Shown: positions 1-7,676 of the stretch, one piece after another | Layout of the letters: each line of letters begins with the position of its first letter | Numbering within the stretch: position 1 is the stretch's first letter | NCBI GenBank assembly: GCA_959019945.1 | Contig: CAUEQD010000010.1 | Coordinates: 1 to 64,000, forward strand | Reading direction: 5' to 3' | Origin: an uncultured Collinsella sp. | Lineage (GTDB): Bacteria > Actinomycetota > Coriobacteriia > Coriobacteriales > Coriobacteriaceae | DNA: 64,000 nucleotides | Notes under the pieces: model-generated | What the model was told of the DNA's origin: nothing | The model's input: only the letters and a program-made list of their open reading frames with translations | The model's database searches: none | Program-made: the position numbers and the translations under genes

Positions 1-792
1 CAGAAAGTGATTAGCCCGCGTACGCGCGAGAAGCTGCTCGCGGCGCAGGAGTCGGGCATTAAGCTCATTTTGGCTTCGGGCCGTCCCGCATGGGGGCTGC
101 ACGCCTTGGCGCAGGAGCTCGACCTTCAAAACCATGACGGTCTGCTGGTGGCCTTTAACGGCGCTCACGTCGTCGATGCCCAGACCGACGAGGTGCTGTT
201 CGATCAGGCTATGTCTGCCGACGAATTGCATCGCCTGATTGATCACCTGCGTAATTTTGACGTGATCCCTATGATTTCGCTCGGTCGCGATCTGCATGTC
301 GAGGACTCGTATCATTGCATGATCACGCTGCCTGACGGCTCGCAGAAGAATATCGTCAAGTATGAGCGCGACGCGTGCGATCTTAAGATTCGCGAGGTGG
401 AGAGCCTGCATGAGGTCGCTGATGCTTATCCCGTGGACAAGCTGCTCACTGCGGGCGACCCGGCCTATTTGCAAGCGCATCACGAGGAGATGTACGCGCC
501 CTTTACTCAGACGCTTTCTGGTATGTTTACGGCCGACTGGTACTTTGAGTTTACGGCGCCCGGTATCGACAAGGCCCGTGCGCTCGAGGGTGCCCTGCCC
601 AAGCTCGGCATCGATGCCAGCGAGGTCGTATCGTTTGGCGACGGCCAGAACGACAAGTCCATGATTGAGTGGGCGGGTACCGGTGTTGCCATGGGTAACG
701 CCGTCGACGAGGTCAAAGCTGTGGCCCAGATGGTGACCGCCAATAACAACGAAGACGGTATTGCGGTGGCGCTGGATAAGCTGCTGGGTTAG
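1..792 (+). CDS. Cof-type HAD-superfamily phosphatase (5' partial)
   Basis: The frame is open from the first base, so the start codon and the N-terminal DxD nucleophile motif lie outside the window; 263 residues are present. Motif II is visible as LILASGRP near the edge, a large C2-type cap follows, and the C-terminal metal-binding motif is SFGDGQNDKSMIEWAG followed by GVAMGNA, the usual Cof/YbjI ending. Family members are cytoplasmic, Mg-dependent phosphatases of sugar phosphates or of cofactors such as FMN and PLP; the substrate cannot be read from sequence. It is followed by a strong terminator, so it ends its transcription unit. An internal GTG at position 7 should not be taken as the start. 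Confidence 0.9.
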   Translation, partial: QKVISPRTREKLLAAQESGIKLILASGRPAWGLHALAQELDLQNHDGLLVAFNGAHVVDAQTDEVLFDQAMSADELHRLIDHLRNFDVIPMISLGRDLHVEDSYHCMITLPDGSQKNIVKYERDACDLKIREVESLHEVADAYPVDKLLTAGDPAYLQAHHEEMYAPFTQTLSGMFTADWYFEFTAPGIDKARALEGALPKLGIDASEVVSFGDGQNDKSMIEWAGTGVAMGNAVDEVKAVAQMVTANNNEDGIAVALDKLLG

Positions 793-814
793 AATCGCCG
801 ATAATGCATGGTTC

Positions 815-841
815 GGGCGCCTGCTTACAGGCGCCCTTTTG
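815..841 (+). terminator. Rho-independent terminator after the Cof-type phosphatase
   Basis: A perfect 9-bp stem (GGGCGCCTG, 815-823, with CAGGCGCCC, 828-836) with a CTTA loop is followed directly by a run of T. Confidence 0.9.
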
Positions 842-855
842 TTAGGGAGGGTGCC

Positions 856-1515
856 GTGTCCGCATTTCCGTTCGACGCCGTTATCTTTGACATGGACGGC
901 GTGATTGTCGATACCGAGTATTACTACCTGGGCGAGACCGCAGCTTTTGCCAAGGAGCTTGGGTTGAACCTGACTCAAGAGGAATTGAACGGGCAGGTCG
1001 GTACTTCGCATCAGTTCTTCCTGCATATGCTGGTCGATTGGTTTGAGCGCGCCGGTAAGGGGCATTTCACTGGCGAGGAAGCGTTGGCCCGTTGGGACGA
1101 GTGGGCGCATAAGCGTCCGCGCGACTATCAGGCTTTGATTAACCCAGGCGCCGTGGATACGATTCGAGAGCTGCCGCGCCGTGGCGTTCGCGTGGCGCTT
1201 GCCAGCTCGTCTCCCATGGTTAGCATCGAGGAAGTGCTCAATGCGTGCGGGCTGTCGGATGCCTTTGAGTATGTGGTGAGCGGCGAGCAGTTTAAGGAGA
1301 GCAAGCCCGAGCCCGACATCTACCTGCATGCGCTGGATCTCCTGGGGCTGCCCGCGAATCGCTGCTGCTGCGTTGAGGATTCGGTGCCTGGCATCACTGC
1401 CGGCAAGCGAGCCGGCCTGACAGTCATTGCCAAGCGCGAGGAGCGCTTTGGATTTAGCCAAGATGCCGCGGACAAGATTATCGACCAGCTGCCGGAGCTG
1501 CTCACGCTTTCTTAG
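856..1515 (+). CDS. HAD hydrolase, beta-phosphoglucomutase-like (subfamily IA)
   Basis: This 219-residue protein opens with the nucleophile motif FDMDGVIVDTE, has an alpha-helical C1 cap, motif II as ALASSSP, a motif III lysine in the stretch KESKPEPDIY and the acidic motif CCVEDSVPGITAGKRAG. This arrangement is typical of beta-phosphoglucomutase and phosphoglycolate-phosphatase relatives, which act on small phosphosugars in the cytoplasm. The frame can be opened further upstream at 808, but that would run through the terminator hairpin; the GTG at 856 has a good ribosome site (GGGAGG, 845-850) and begins just before the conserved motif. Substrate unknown. Confidence 0.87.
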   Translation: MSAFPFDAVIFDMDGVIVDTEYYYLGETAAFAKELGLNLTQEELNGQVGTSHQFFLHMLVDWFERAGKGHFTGEEALARWDEWAHKRPRDYQALINPGAVDTIRELPRRGVRVALASSSPMVSIEEVLNACGLSDAFEYVVSGEQFKESKPEPDIYLHALDLLGLPANRCCCVEDSVPGITAGKRAGLTVIAKREERFGFSQDAADKIIDQLPELLTLS

Positions 1516-1580
1516 GAGCGCGGTAGTTGCGCGTTTTTCGGGTCAGATGAGTAAATAGCCAACATTTTGGTGCGGCAGCA

Positions 1581-1595
1581 AGCATACTTTATGCT
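1581..1595. promoter_or_regulatory. Small palindrome upstream of the GntR gene
   Basis: AGCATA-CTT-TATGCT is a perfect 6-3-6 inverted repeat overlapping a possible -10 element (TATGCT). It could be an operator for the GntR regulator downstream, but it does not resemble the larger palindrome at 2563, so the assignment is weak. Confidence 0.3.
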
Positions 1596-1600
1596 AATGT

Positions 1601-1639
1601 GGGCTCAAGGGCTTGTTGAATGCCCTTGAGCCCGCTTTT
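1601..1639 (+). terminator. Terminator between the HAD phosphatase and the GntR regulator
   Basis: A perfect 12-bp stem (1601-1612 with 1622-1633), a 9-nt loop and then GCTTTT. It lies 85 bases after the phosphatase stop, or could act as a leader attenuator for the regulator at 1666 if transcription starts near 1590. Confidence 0.75.
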
Positions 1640-1665
1640 GACTTAATTGTGCTGGGAGAGGGTAT

Positions 1666-2409
1666 ATGCCACCGACTGAAGGGCTAACTGACGGTAAAGC
1701 AGCGATACCGCTGTACCAACAGGTTATCGATATCATTAAAAACGAAATCAACTCCGGCGCCTACAAGGCAGGTGCGCGGATACCCAACGAATTCGAATTG
1801 GCTGAGAGCTATAAAGTTGGCCGCGTTACCGTGCGACGCGCTATTGAGGAGCTCGTCCAACAGGGCTATCTAACGAAGCGACAGGGGAAAGGCACGTTTG
1901 TCAATGCCCCCAAGCTCAAGCGCAAGATTCGCCAGAAGGATGACGTCCAGAGTTTTTCGGACGCATGCCGCGTTAACGGAATGGAACCGGGGGCGCGTGT
2001 CATTTCGAGAAAGATACTGCCGGCGGATTCCACCGAAGCACAGTTCTTTGGTGCTCCCGTTGGAACTGACTTGATTTGCGTCGAGCGTGTGCGTACTGCC
2101 GATGGCGTCCCCGTCATGCTCGAGAACAACATTTATGTTTACGAGGACAACGCCTATCTATCAACGGCACCTCTATCTAACCAATCCATTTTTGAGTTCG
2201 TGTGCAACCGGACGGGCCGCACGCCCGCGTTTACCGACCCGTGCACGCTCGAGATCGCGTGCGCGTCGCCCGAGGTCGCTCGACTGTTGGCAGTTCCCGT
2301 TGGCGAACCCTTGTTTTATATGGAAGCCTTCTTTTTCGATGAACAGCGGCGGCCGTTTATCATCGGTCGTCAGCGGATCGTTGGGTCTCGCTACGTTTTT
2401 GATATCTAG
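1666..2409 (+). CDS. GntR-family (HutC/FrlR-type) transcriptional regulator
   Basis: The 247-residue protein has an N-terminal winged helix (PLYQQVIDIIKNEI, then the recognition region GRVTVRRAIEELVQQGY and the wing KRQGKGTFV) over residues about 10-75, and a UTRA effector domain over about 95-240 ending in GRQRIVGSRYVFDI. UTRA domains bind small phosphosugars or amino-acid-like ligands. FrlR of Escherichia coli belongs to the same class, and this gene stands directly before a cluster with FrlB, FrlC and FrlD relatives, so I infer it controls them, probably through the palindrome at 2563-2585. The ATG at 1666 has the ribosome site GGGAGAGG at 1654-1661. Confidence 0.92.
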   Translation: MPPTEGLTDGKAAIPLYQQVIDIIKNEINSGAYKAGARIPNEFELAESYKVGRVTVRRAIEELVQQGYLTKRQGKGTFVNAPKLKRKIRQKDDVQSFSDACRVNGMEPGARVISRKILPADSTEAQFFGAPVGTDLICVERVRTADGVPVMLENNIYVYEDNAYLSTAPLSNQSIFEFVCNRTGRTPAFTDPCTLEIACASPEVARLLAVPVGEPLFYMEAFFFDEQRRPFIIGRQRIVGSRYVFDI

Positions 2410-2420
2410 GACATTGCGAA

Positions 2421-2458
2421 TGGAAGCGCCCGGTGGATCATCTCACCGGGCGTTTCCA
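2421..2458 (+). terminator. Hairpin after the GntR gene
   Basis: A 15-bp stem (2421-2435 with 2444-2458) with one G-T pair and an 8-nt loop sits 11 bases after the stop. There is no long T run, so it may be a terminator of modest strength. Confidence 0.6.
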
Positions 2459-2519
2459 TACCGTTCACGGCGCAAACGCAACCGTTCAACCGCGTTGCGG
2501 CAATCAGTTTGAAATTATC

Positions 2520-2548
2520 TTGATGACGAGAAAAGCTGCTGGTAATCT
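2520..2548 (+). promoter_or_regulatory. Sigma-70-type promoter of the fructosamine-type cluster
   Basis: TTGATG at 2520-2525 and TAATCT at 2543-2548 are separated by 17 bases. Transcription would start around 2555, just upstream of the palindrome at 2563 and about 70 bases before the first ribosome site. Confidence 0.6.
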
Positions 2549-2562
2549 ATGGGACGTCATAG

Positions 2563-2585
2563 AACGTTTGCATTGTGCAAACGTT
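2563..2585. promoter_or_regulatory. Perfect palindromic operator candidate
   Basis: AACGTTTGCA and TGCAAACGTT form a perfect 10-bp inverted repeat around TTG. It lies just downstream of the predicted transcription start, where a bound repressor would block elongation. The neighbouring GntR/UTRA protein is the natural candidate; GntR-type operators are usually palindromes of this size. Confidence 0.6.
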
Positions 2586-2627
2586 GAAGCGAGATGCGAT
2601 GCAGTCTCGAGTTCTTTGGAGGTATCT

Positions 2628-2669
2628 ATGTCAGATACGAAGGCGAAGAAGACAAACAGACGTTTTTAG
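2628..2669 (+). pseudogene. First 13 codons of the carrier, ending in an in-frame amber codon
   Basis: An ATG at 2628 with an excellent ribosome site (GGAGG, 2618-2622) reads MSDTKAKKTNRRF and then TAG (2667-2669). The same frame continues without interruption as FKLPHVYTIMFLLIV, which is the conserved beginning of YfcC-family carriers, and runs to 4091. The likely original gene is therefore 2628-4091 with one nonsense codon, for example from CAG or TGG. Sequencing error, real loss of function, or reinitiation at 2697 are all possible. Confidence 0.75.
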
Positions 2670-2696
2670 TTCAAATTACCGCATGTCTATACGATC

Positions 2697-4091
2697 ATGT
2701 TCTTGCTGATCGTTGTCTTTGCGGTCCTGACTTGGATCGTTCCCTCTGGTCAGTATCAGCGCAAGACGATTTCGACAGCGGCGGGCGAGCGTGAAGTCGC
2801 CGTTGCTGGAACCTATGAACAGGTCGATAAGAACTACACCGATTCCGAGACCGGCGAGACCATCAATCTGGGTCAGGATATCTTCGCGGTTCTGCAAGCG
2901 CCCACCAAGGGTATCCAAGAGGCTGCCGACGTCGTTGCGTTCGTCTTATTGATTGGCGGATCGTTCGCGATCATCACCAAGACCAACGCTTTGAATGCCG
3001 GCATGAGCCGTGTGATTAAAAAGCTCAAGAACAAGGACATCCTCATCATTCCCATCACGATGACGTTGCTGTCCATTTGTGGCACTACGTTTGATATGTC
3101 TGAGGAAGCCCTGCCGTTCTATGCCATCTTCATTCCCATCATGATGGGTATCGGTTATGACTCGATGACGGCATTCATCATCTGCTTCCTTGGTCCTAAC
3201 CTGGGATATTGTGCTTCGACCATCGACCCGTTTAATGTTTTGATCGCCCAAGGCATCATTGGCATCGAGGGTAATCCGCAACTGTGGCTGCGTGCCGTTT
3301 CTTGGGTCATCTTCACTGCCGTCGGTATCGCATGGGCCATGCGCTACGCCATGCGCGTCAAGAAAAACCCCGAGTCGTCCATTGTGTACGAGGACGATAA
3401 GCTCAAGCGTATTGAATTTTCCGTGACCGATGCCTCCATCGAGGAAGAGTTCACTATCCGTCAGAAGCTCGTGCTTATCGATTTTGCTTGCGGTATGGGC
3501 ATTATCGTCTGGGGTCTTGTTACCCAGGGCTGGTACATGAATCAGATTTCCGCCGTGTTCCTTGGCATGGGCTTGCTTGCCGGTATCCTGGGCGGCCTTG
3601 ACCAGCAGACGATCGCAGAGGAGTTCGTTAAGGGTCTCGCCGACTTTGCGTACGCTGCCGTCGTTATCGGTATCGCTCGCGGTATTCTGGTCATCGCCGA
3701 GGGCGGCATGATCATCGACACCATCCTCCAGGCGCTCGCTACCGCGCTCGCCGGTGCACCCGCCGCCGTCTACACCACGTTTATGTATGTCGTCCTTGGT
3801 CTGCTCTCTTTGCTGGTTCCCTCGAGTTCTGGCCTGGCGGCGCTCACCATGCCCGTTATGGGCCCCCTGACCGAGCTCATGGGCCTCAATCCCGAGGCGG
3901 CCGTCACTGCGCTCCAGTTTGCCAACCAGACCATCAACACCATCAGCCCCGTGGCGGGCATGACGGTCGCCGGCCTTGCCGTGGCTAAGATTTCGTTTGG
4001 CCAATGGTGGAAGACCATTTGGAAGTTCTTCATCTTCATGGTCGTGTTTGGCTTGGTCATTACTGCCATTTCCGGCATGCTTCCGGCGTAG
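2697..4091 (+). CDS. YfcC-family membrane carrier (C4-dicarboxylate/amino-acid type)
   Basis: The open part of the carrier gene encodes 464 residues of a polytopic inner-membrane protein of the YfcC/DcuC ion-transporter group. It begins inside the first membrane segment (MFLLIVVFAVLTWIVPSG), has an extracytoplasmic loop, and then many hydrophobic segments including FLGPNLGYCASTIDPFNV and VPSSSGLAALTMPVMGPL, the paired re-entrant loops typical of the family. No ribosome site precedes ATG 2697; the true start is probably 2628, cut off by the amber codon at 2667. As the only membrane protein in the cluster it presumably imports the substrate, which would suit an amino-acid conjugate such as a fructosamine. 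It lies immediately upstream of the amidohydrolase. Confidence 0.82.
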   Translation: MFLLIVVFAVLTWIVPSGQYQRKTISTAAGEREVAVAGTYEQVDKNYTDSETGETINLGQDIFAVLQAPTKGIQEAADVVAFVLLIGGSFAIITKTNALNAGMSRVIKKLKNKDILIIPITMTLLSICGTTFDMSEEALPFYAIFIPIMMGIGYDSMTAFIICFLGPNLGYCASTIDPFNVLIAQGIIGIEGNPQLWLRAVSWVIFTAVGIAWAMRYAMRVKKNPESSIVYEDDKLKRIEFSVTDASIEEEFTIRQKLVLIDFACGMGIIVWGLVTQGWYMNQISAVFLGMGLLAGILGGLDQQTIAEEFVKGLADFAYAAVVIGIARGILVIAEGGMIIDTILQALATALAGAPAAVYTTFMYVVLGLLSLLVPSSSGLAALTMPVMGPLTELMGLNPEAAVTALQFANQTINTISPVAGMTVAGLAVAKISFGQWWKTIWKFFIFMVVFGLVITAISGMLPA

Positions 4092-4100
4092 GTGGTTGTG

Positions 4101-5684
4101 ATGTCCGATCGTTTGACGGTCCTGACGTCTAAGAGCGTCTTTACCGGTACGGGGGACCTGCCGTTTGAAGGTTTCGTAGCGGTCCGTGGCAATCGAATTG
4201 AGGCTGTTGGCACCAAGTGTGAGGTAGCTTCGTATTTGACCCAGGCGGACGAGGTAGTTGACCTGGGCGACCGCACTGTCATGCCTGGCCTGATCGATGT
4301 GCATACCTTCTATACAGGTTGGGCGCTGCGGACGTTGGGGTCTGATCTGTCCGGCATCGCTGATGCCAAAGAGGCCGTGTCGCTCTTGCGTGCATGGAAA
4401 GAAGGTCATCCGGATTGCGCGGCGGCTTTTGGCCACAACCTACCCGAAACGTTGGCATCGGATGCCGAGAACGCAAATACGGCAGCTGTGTTTGACGAGT
4501 GTTTTGGCGATATCCCTGTCGTCTGCTTTACGCCGGGCGCGGAGACCTGCGTTCTCAATGCTGCCGCCAGTGCGCGATATGGCTTTACACCCCAAGCGTG
4601 CTATGCCGAGAAGATCTGGCGCATGATGAGCGATTTCCTTGCGCTGCCCGAGGTGCGTGCCGGGTATTCGGACTACATGAGCATGCTTAACGAGCGCGGC
4701 GTTACCGCCATCAAGGAAATGGCGTTTGATGACTACTACGGCTTTGCCGACGAAATGGCTCGCCGTGAGGAATCTGGTGAGCTGACGGTTCGCGTCTCTA
4801 TGATGTCGCAGCCGGTGGGCGCCGGTGCAAATCTGGCATATGCCCGCGAGGCGCGAGAGCGCTTCCGGGGACCGTTCGTTCGTTTTTCTGGCTTCAACCG
4901 TATGACCGATCGCGGTGTATGGGCGGGGCTTGCCGAGATGATTGACCCCTATGAGGACACGGCCGATGCGGGCGCTGCCGGCAAGACGGTCGTCGAGGAG
5001 CCAGAGTGGGATCTGATTGAGAACGAGCTGCGTGCAATTGATGCTGAGGGCTTCCGATACTCCTTGCATTGCCAGGGCGATGGCGCCGTTCGCCGCACCG
5101 TGGCGCTCTATGCCTCGCTGCCTCGAGACGAGCATGGACGGATGCTTCGCCGCCATGCGATTACCGATCTCGAGAACTCTGACCCGACCGATCTTGTCGA
5201 GTTTGGCAAGTTAGGTGGAATTTGCGAGGTCTATCCGCAGATTCTGACGCTGGACCGGCGTGAGGATTGCCTGTCGATGATGCGTCGACAAATTGGCGAG
5301 ACGCGACTTTTGCACAGCTGGAATCGCCGCGGCATGGAAGATTCCGGATGCACAGTGTGCTGTGGAACGGATTTGCCACTGCTGATTCCGAGCCTGGGCG
5401 AGTCAATCTACAGCGCGTGCGGCGGATTCTTCGCCGACGGACTGCCCGTGAATGAGGTCAACACGCTGACGCTTGTCGAGCTCTTGCGCGCTTGGACTGC
5501 CGGGGGCGCGTACGATCTGATTCGCGAAGACGAGCTGGGTACGCTTGAGGTTGGCAAGCTTGCCGATATCTGCGTGCTCGATCGGGATGTGTTCGACCTC
5601 GATTATCGCGACGCACGCGATCTTGCGGTTGATATGACGATGTCGGACGGACAAATCGTGTTCGATCGAAATAAGGAGGCATAA
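4101..5684 (+). CDS. Amidohydrolase family protein, YtcJ-like, with altered metal motif
   Basis: This 527-residue protein is related to YtcJ-type amidohydrolases (Amidohydro_3): an N-terminal beta-sandwich strand, the line VMPGLIDVHTFYTGW, a central HCQGDGAVRRTVALY motif, RHAITDLENSDPTDLVEFG, the line CGTDLPLLIPSLGESIY and a closing ELGTLEVGKLADICVLD. The usual HxH metal pair after PG(L/F)ID is HTF here, so one metal ligand is missing. Family members hydrolyse amide or similar bonds in the cytoplasm. GTG 4092 directly follows the previous stop, but ATG 4101 has the better ribosome spacing (AGGTGG, 4090-4095). A role in trimming the imported conjugate is inference. Confidence 0.82.
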   Translation: MSDRLTVLTSKSVFTGTGDLPFEGFVAVRGNRIEAVGTKCEVASYLTQADEVVDLGDRTVMPGLIDVHTFYTGWALRTLGSDLSGIADAKEAVSLLRAWKEGHPDCAAAFGHNLPETLASDAENANTAAVFDECFGDIPVVCFTPGAETCVLNAAASARYGFTPQACYAEKIWRMMSDFLALPEVRAGYSDYMSMLNERGVTAIKEMAFDDYYGFADEMARREESGELTVRVSMMSQPVGAGANLAYAREARERFRGPFVRFSGFNRMTDRGVWAGLAEMIDPYEDTADAGAAGKTVVEEPEWDLIENELRAIDAEGFRYSLHCQGDGAVRRTVALYASLPRDEHGRMLRRHAITDLENSDPTDLVEFGKLGGICEVYPQILTLDRREDCLSMMRRQIGETRLLHSWNRRGMEDSGCTVCCGTDLPLLIPSLGESIYSACGGFFADGLPVNEVNTLTLVELLRAWTAGGAYDLIREDELGTLEVGKLADICVLDRDVFDLDYRDARDLAVDMTMSDGQIVFDRNKEA

Positions 5685-5685
5685 G

Positions 5686-6537
5686 ATGTCTGAATCCAAA
5701 CCGACGCTGCGTCGCGAGCAGATTGCGGGCATGAATATCCACTACATCATGTGGTCGCTCGATTACTTCCTTGATGTACAGCAGCGCTTGGGCTTTGAGT
5801 CCATTGAGCTGTGGTGTGCAGAGCCGCATGTGACGCTCGACCATACGGGCTACTTTGAGGCTGAGGTCCTGGCGAAAAAGGCTGCAGGCCGTGGGCTTAG
5901 GTATCGTACTCTGTGCCCCGAGAATGTTGTCTATCCTTGGCAGTACTGCGCACGCAAGCCGCTGCATGAACAGCGCAGCCTGGCGTACTTTAAACACGGC
6001 ATTGAACTTGCCGAGGTACTTGGGTGCGACCGTATGTCCATCAACTCGGGCTGGGGCGACTGGGACGAGGACCGCGAGGAAGCCTGGAAGCGCAGCCGCG
6101 AGCACTTGTCCATTCTGGCGGAGTATGCCGGCGAGCACGGTCTGGTGCTTACGATGGAAAGCCTGCGTCCCGAGGAGAGCAACCTTGTGACGACGGTTTC
6201 CGATGCGAAGCGCATGATTGACGAGGTCGCGAGCCCGTACTTACAGCCCATGGTTGATACAACCGCGATGGGCGTTGCTGGCGAGACGCTCGAGGACTGG
6301 TTTGCCACCTTTGGTGATGGGGCAATTCACGAGATGCACTTTATCGACGGTGACCCGTATGGCCATCTGGTGTGGGGCGATGGCAAGCACGATATGGACG
6401 CCTTCGTTGCCACACTCAACGCCCATGGTTTCGACGGCATGCTGGGCCAGGAAATTACGGACGGCCGTTACTACGATGACCCGGCGGCGGCTGATGCCAA
6501 GAACATGGCCGCATTCGAGAAATATCTGATTGACTAA
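5686..6537 (+). CDS. TIM-barrel sugar isomerase/epimerase, FrlC-like
   Basis: A 283-residue protein of the AP-endonuclease-2/xylose-isomerase-like TIM-barrel family. FESIELWCAEPHVT, TLCPENVVYPW, LTMESLRPEESNLVTT, MVDTTAMGVAGETLEDWF and HFIDGDPYGHLVWGDG match the layout of fructoselysine 3-epimerase FrlC (EIWGGRPH, PESNVV, MVD and H-x-D positions), with the metal-binding Glu, Asp, His and Glu residues kept. FrlC interconverts psicoselysine and fructoselysine. It begins one base after the amidohydrolase stop with a consensus ribosome site (AAGGAGG, 5673-5679) and is followed by the deglycase and kinase genes, as expected in an frl operon. Confidence 0.82.
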   Translation: MSESKPTLRREQIAGMNIHYIMWSLDYFLDVQQRLGFESIELWCAEPHVTLDHTGYFEAEVLAKKAAGRGLRYRTLCPENVVYPWQYCARKPLHEQRSLAYFKHGIELAEVLGCDRMSINSGWGDWDEDREEAWKRSREHLSILAEYAGEHGLVLTMESLRPEESNLVTTVSDAKRMIDEVASPYLQPMVDTTAMGVAGETLEDWFATFGDGAIHEMHFIDGDPYGHLVWGDGKHDMDAFVATLNAHGFDGMLGQEITDGRYYDDPAAADAKNMAAFEKYLID

Positions 6538-6599
6538 AACAACTATCGGCCACGCAGCCAATCTCATTGATTGCGGCCCAAACAAGAAAGGAACTGGAT

Positions 6600-7676
6600 A
6601 TGAACGCACACGATCTGATCAAAGAGGCAATTGCCGAGAAGGGCAAGTTCGACAGCGTCTACTGGATTGCTTGCGGTGGCTCCATGATCGATTTGATCCC
6701 GGCTCACGAGCTTCTGCAGCGCGAGGCAACCACCTTCACTTCGTATATCTATACCGCGCGTGAATTCGACATTATGCGTCCGCGTCGTCTGGGCGAGAAG
6801 TCCCTGGTCATTGCTTGCAGCCACAGTGGCAATACCCCGGAGGTCGTCGAGGGCTGCGAGATTGCCCTTGCCGCCGGCGCTACGGTGATCGCCCAGACCG
6901 ACAACGCTGGATCCAAGATCGACTCCGGCAAGTGGACCACGTGGGTCTACCCATGGGGCGAGGGTGTGCCGCAGGCCGAGGTCCCCGCTGGCATTTCGCT
7001 GTCGCTTGCGGCAGAGCTGCTCGATCAGCAGGAGGGCTACGCCGATCTTGCCGACATGTATGCCGGTATCGCCGAGATGGATAAGATTCTTCCCCCGGCA
7101 CGCGAGAAGGTAAATGCCGAGCTGGGCGATCGCTTTGCCAAGCTTTGCCAGGAGCACGAGTTCTTCTATATTCTGGGCAGCGGTCCCAACTTTAGCCAGA
7201 CCTATGGTTTCGCTATCTGCTCTCTTATGGAGATGCAGTGGCAGCACTGCAGCTACATCCACTCTGCCGAGTACTTCCATGGCCCCTTCGAGACTACTCA
7301 GGATGGCGTTTTTTACTTCCTGCAGATGGGCTCCAGCGAGTGCCGTGCTATGGACGAGCGCGCCCTGGCGTTCCTTAAGACGCATACCGATACGCTGATG
7401 GTGCTCGATGCCAAGGAGTACGGTATGGAAGCCGTGCCGGCGAGCGTCCGTGCCTATCTGGACCCGGTGCTGTTCTACGCCATGAACTGCGAGCTGCGTG
7501 CCGCACGCGGCAAGGTGTTTGATCACGATCCCGATTTCCGCCGCTATATGGGTGTTGTCGAGTACTGGAAGGGACAAAGGCCATGGCATTTAACGTTAAC
7601 GCGCTCGGATTTGGCGACAACGTCGTCGATCGCTACGAGCATATCCACACCATGTATCCTGGCGGCAACGCGGTGA
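6600..7676 (+). CDS. SIS-domain fructosamine-6-phosphate deglycase, FrlB-like, with abnormal C-terminus
   Basis: Two SIS domains: the first contains IACGGSMIDLIPAHELL and ACSHSGNTPEVV, the second ILGSGPNFSQTYGFAICSLMEMQ and SAEYFHGPFE. This matches FrlB/FraB deglycases, which split 6-phosphofructose-amino acids into glucose 6-phosphate and the free amino acid. The start is ATG 6600 (AAAGGAAC upstream); opening at 6567 lacks a ribosome site. The family normally ends at RRYMxxVEY; here that end (7565) is followed by TGG instead of a stop and translation runs 36 residues further in a frame that overlaps the kinase gene by 94 bases. A TAG or TGA to TGG change is the simplest explanation, so the natural protein is probably 322 residues. 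Confidence 0.87.
   Translation: MNAHDLIKEAIAEKGKFDSVYWIACGGSMIDLIPAHELLQREATTFTSYIYTAREFDIMRPRRLGEKSLVIACSHSGNTPEVVEGCEIALAAGATVIAQTDNAGSKIDSGKWTTWVYPWGEGVPQAEVPAGISLSLAAELLDQQEGYADLADMYAGIAEMDKILPPAREKVNAELGDRFAKLCQEHEFFYILGSGPNFSQTYGFAICSLMEMQWQHCSYIHSAEYFHGPFETTQDGVFYFLQMGSSECRAMDERALAFLKTHTDTLMVLDAKEYGMEAVPASVRAYLDPVLFYAMNCELRAARGKVFDHDPDFRRYMGVVEYWKGQRPWHLTLTRSDLATTSSIATSISTPCILAATR

Noticed and set aside
2667..2669. Reading the TAG as a recoded sense codon
   Set aside because: TAG ends many other genes in the window (for example at 4091, 6537-adjacent genes use TAA, 13054 TAA, 9368 TAG), and there is no sign of a pyrrolysine system.
2946..4436. A 496-codon open frame on the minus strand opposite the carrier
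   Set aside because: It mirrors a convincing plus-strand membrane protein; the translation is charged and His/Asp-rich without any family pattern, as expected from the antisense frame of a high-GC gene.
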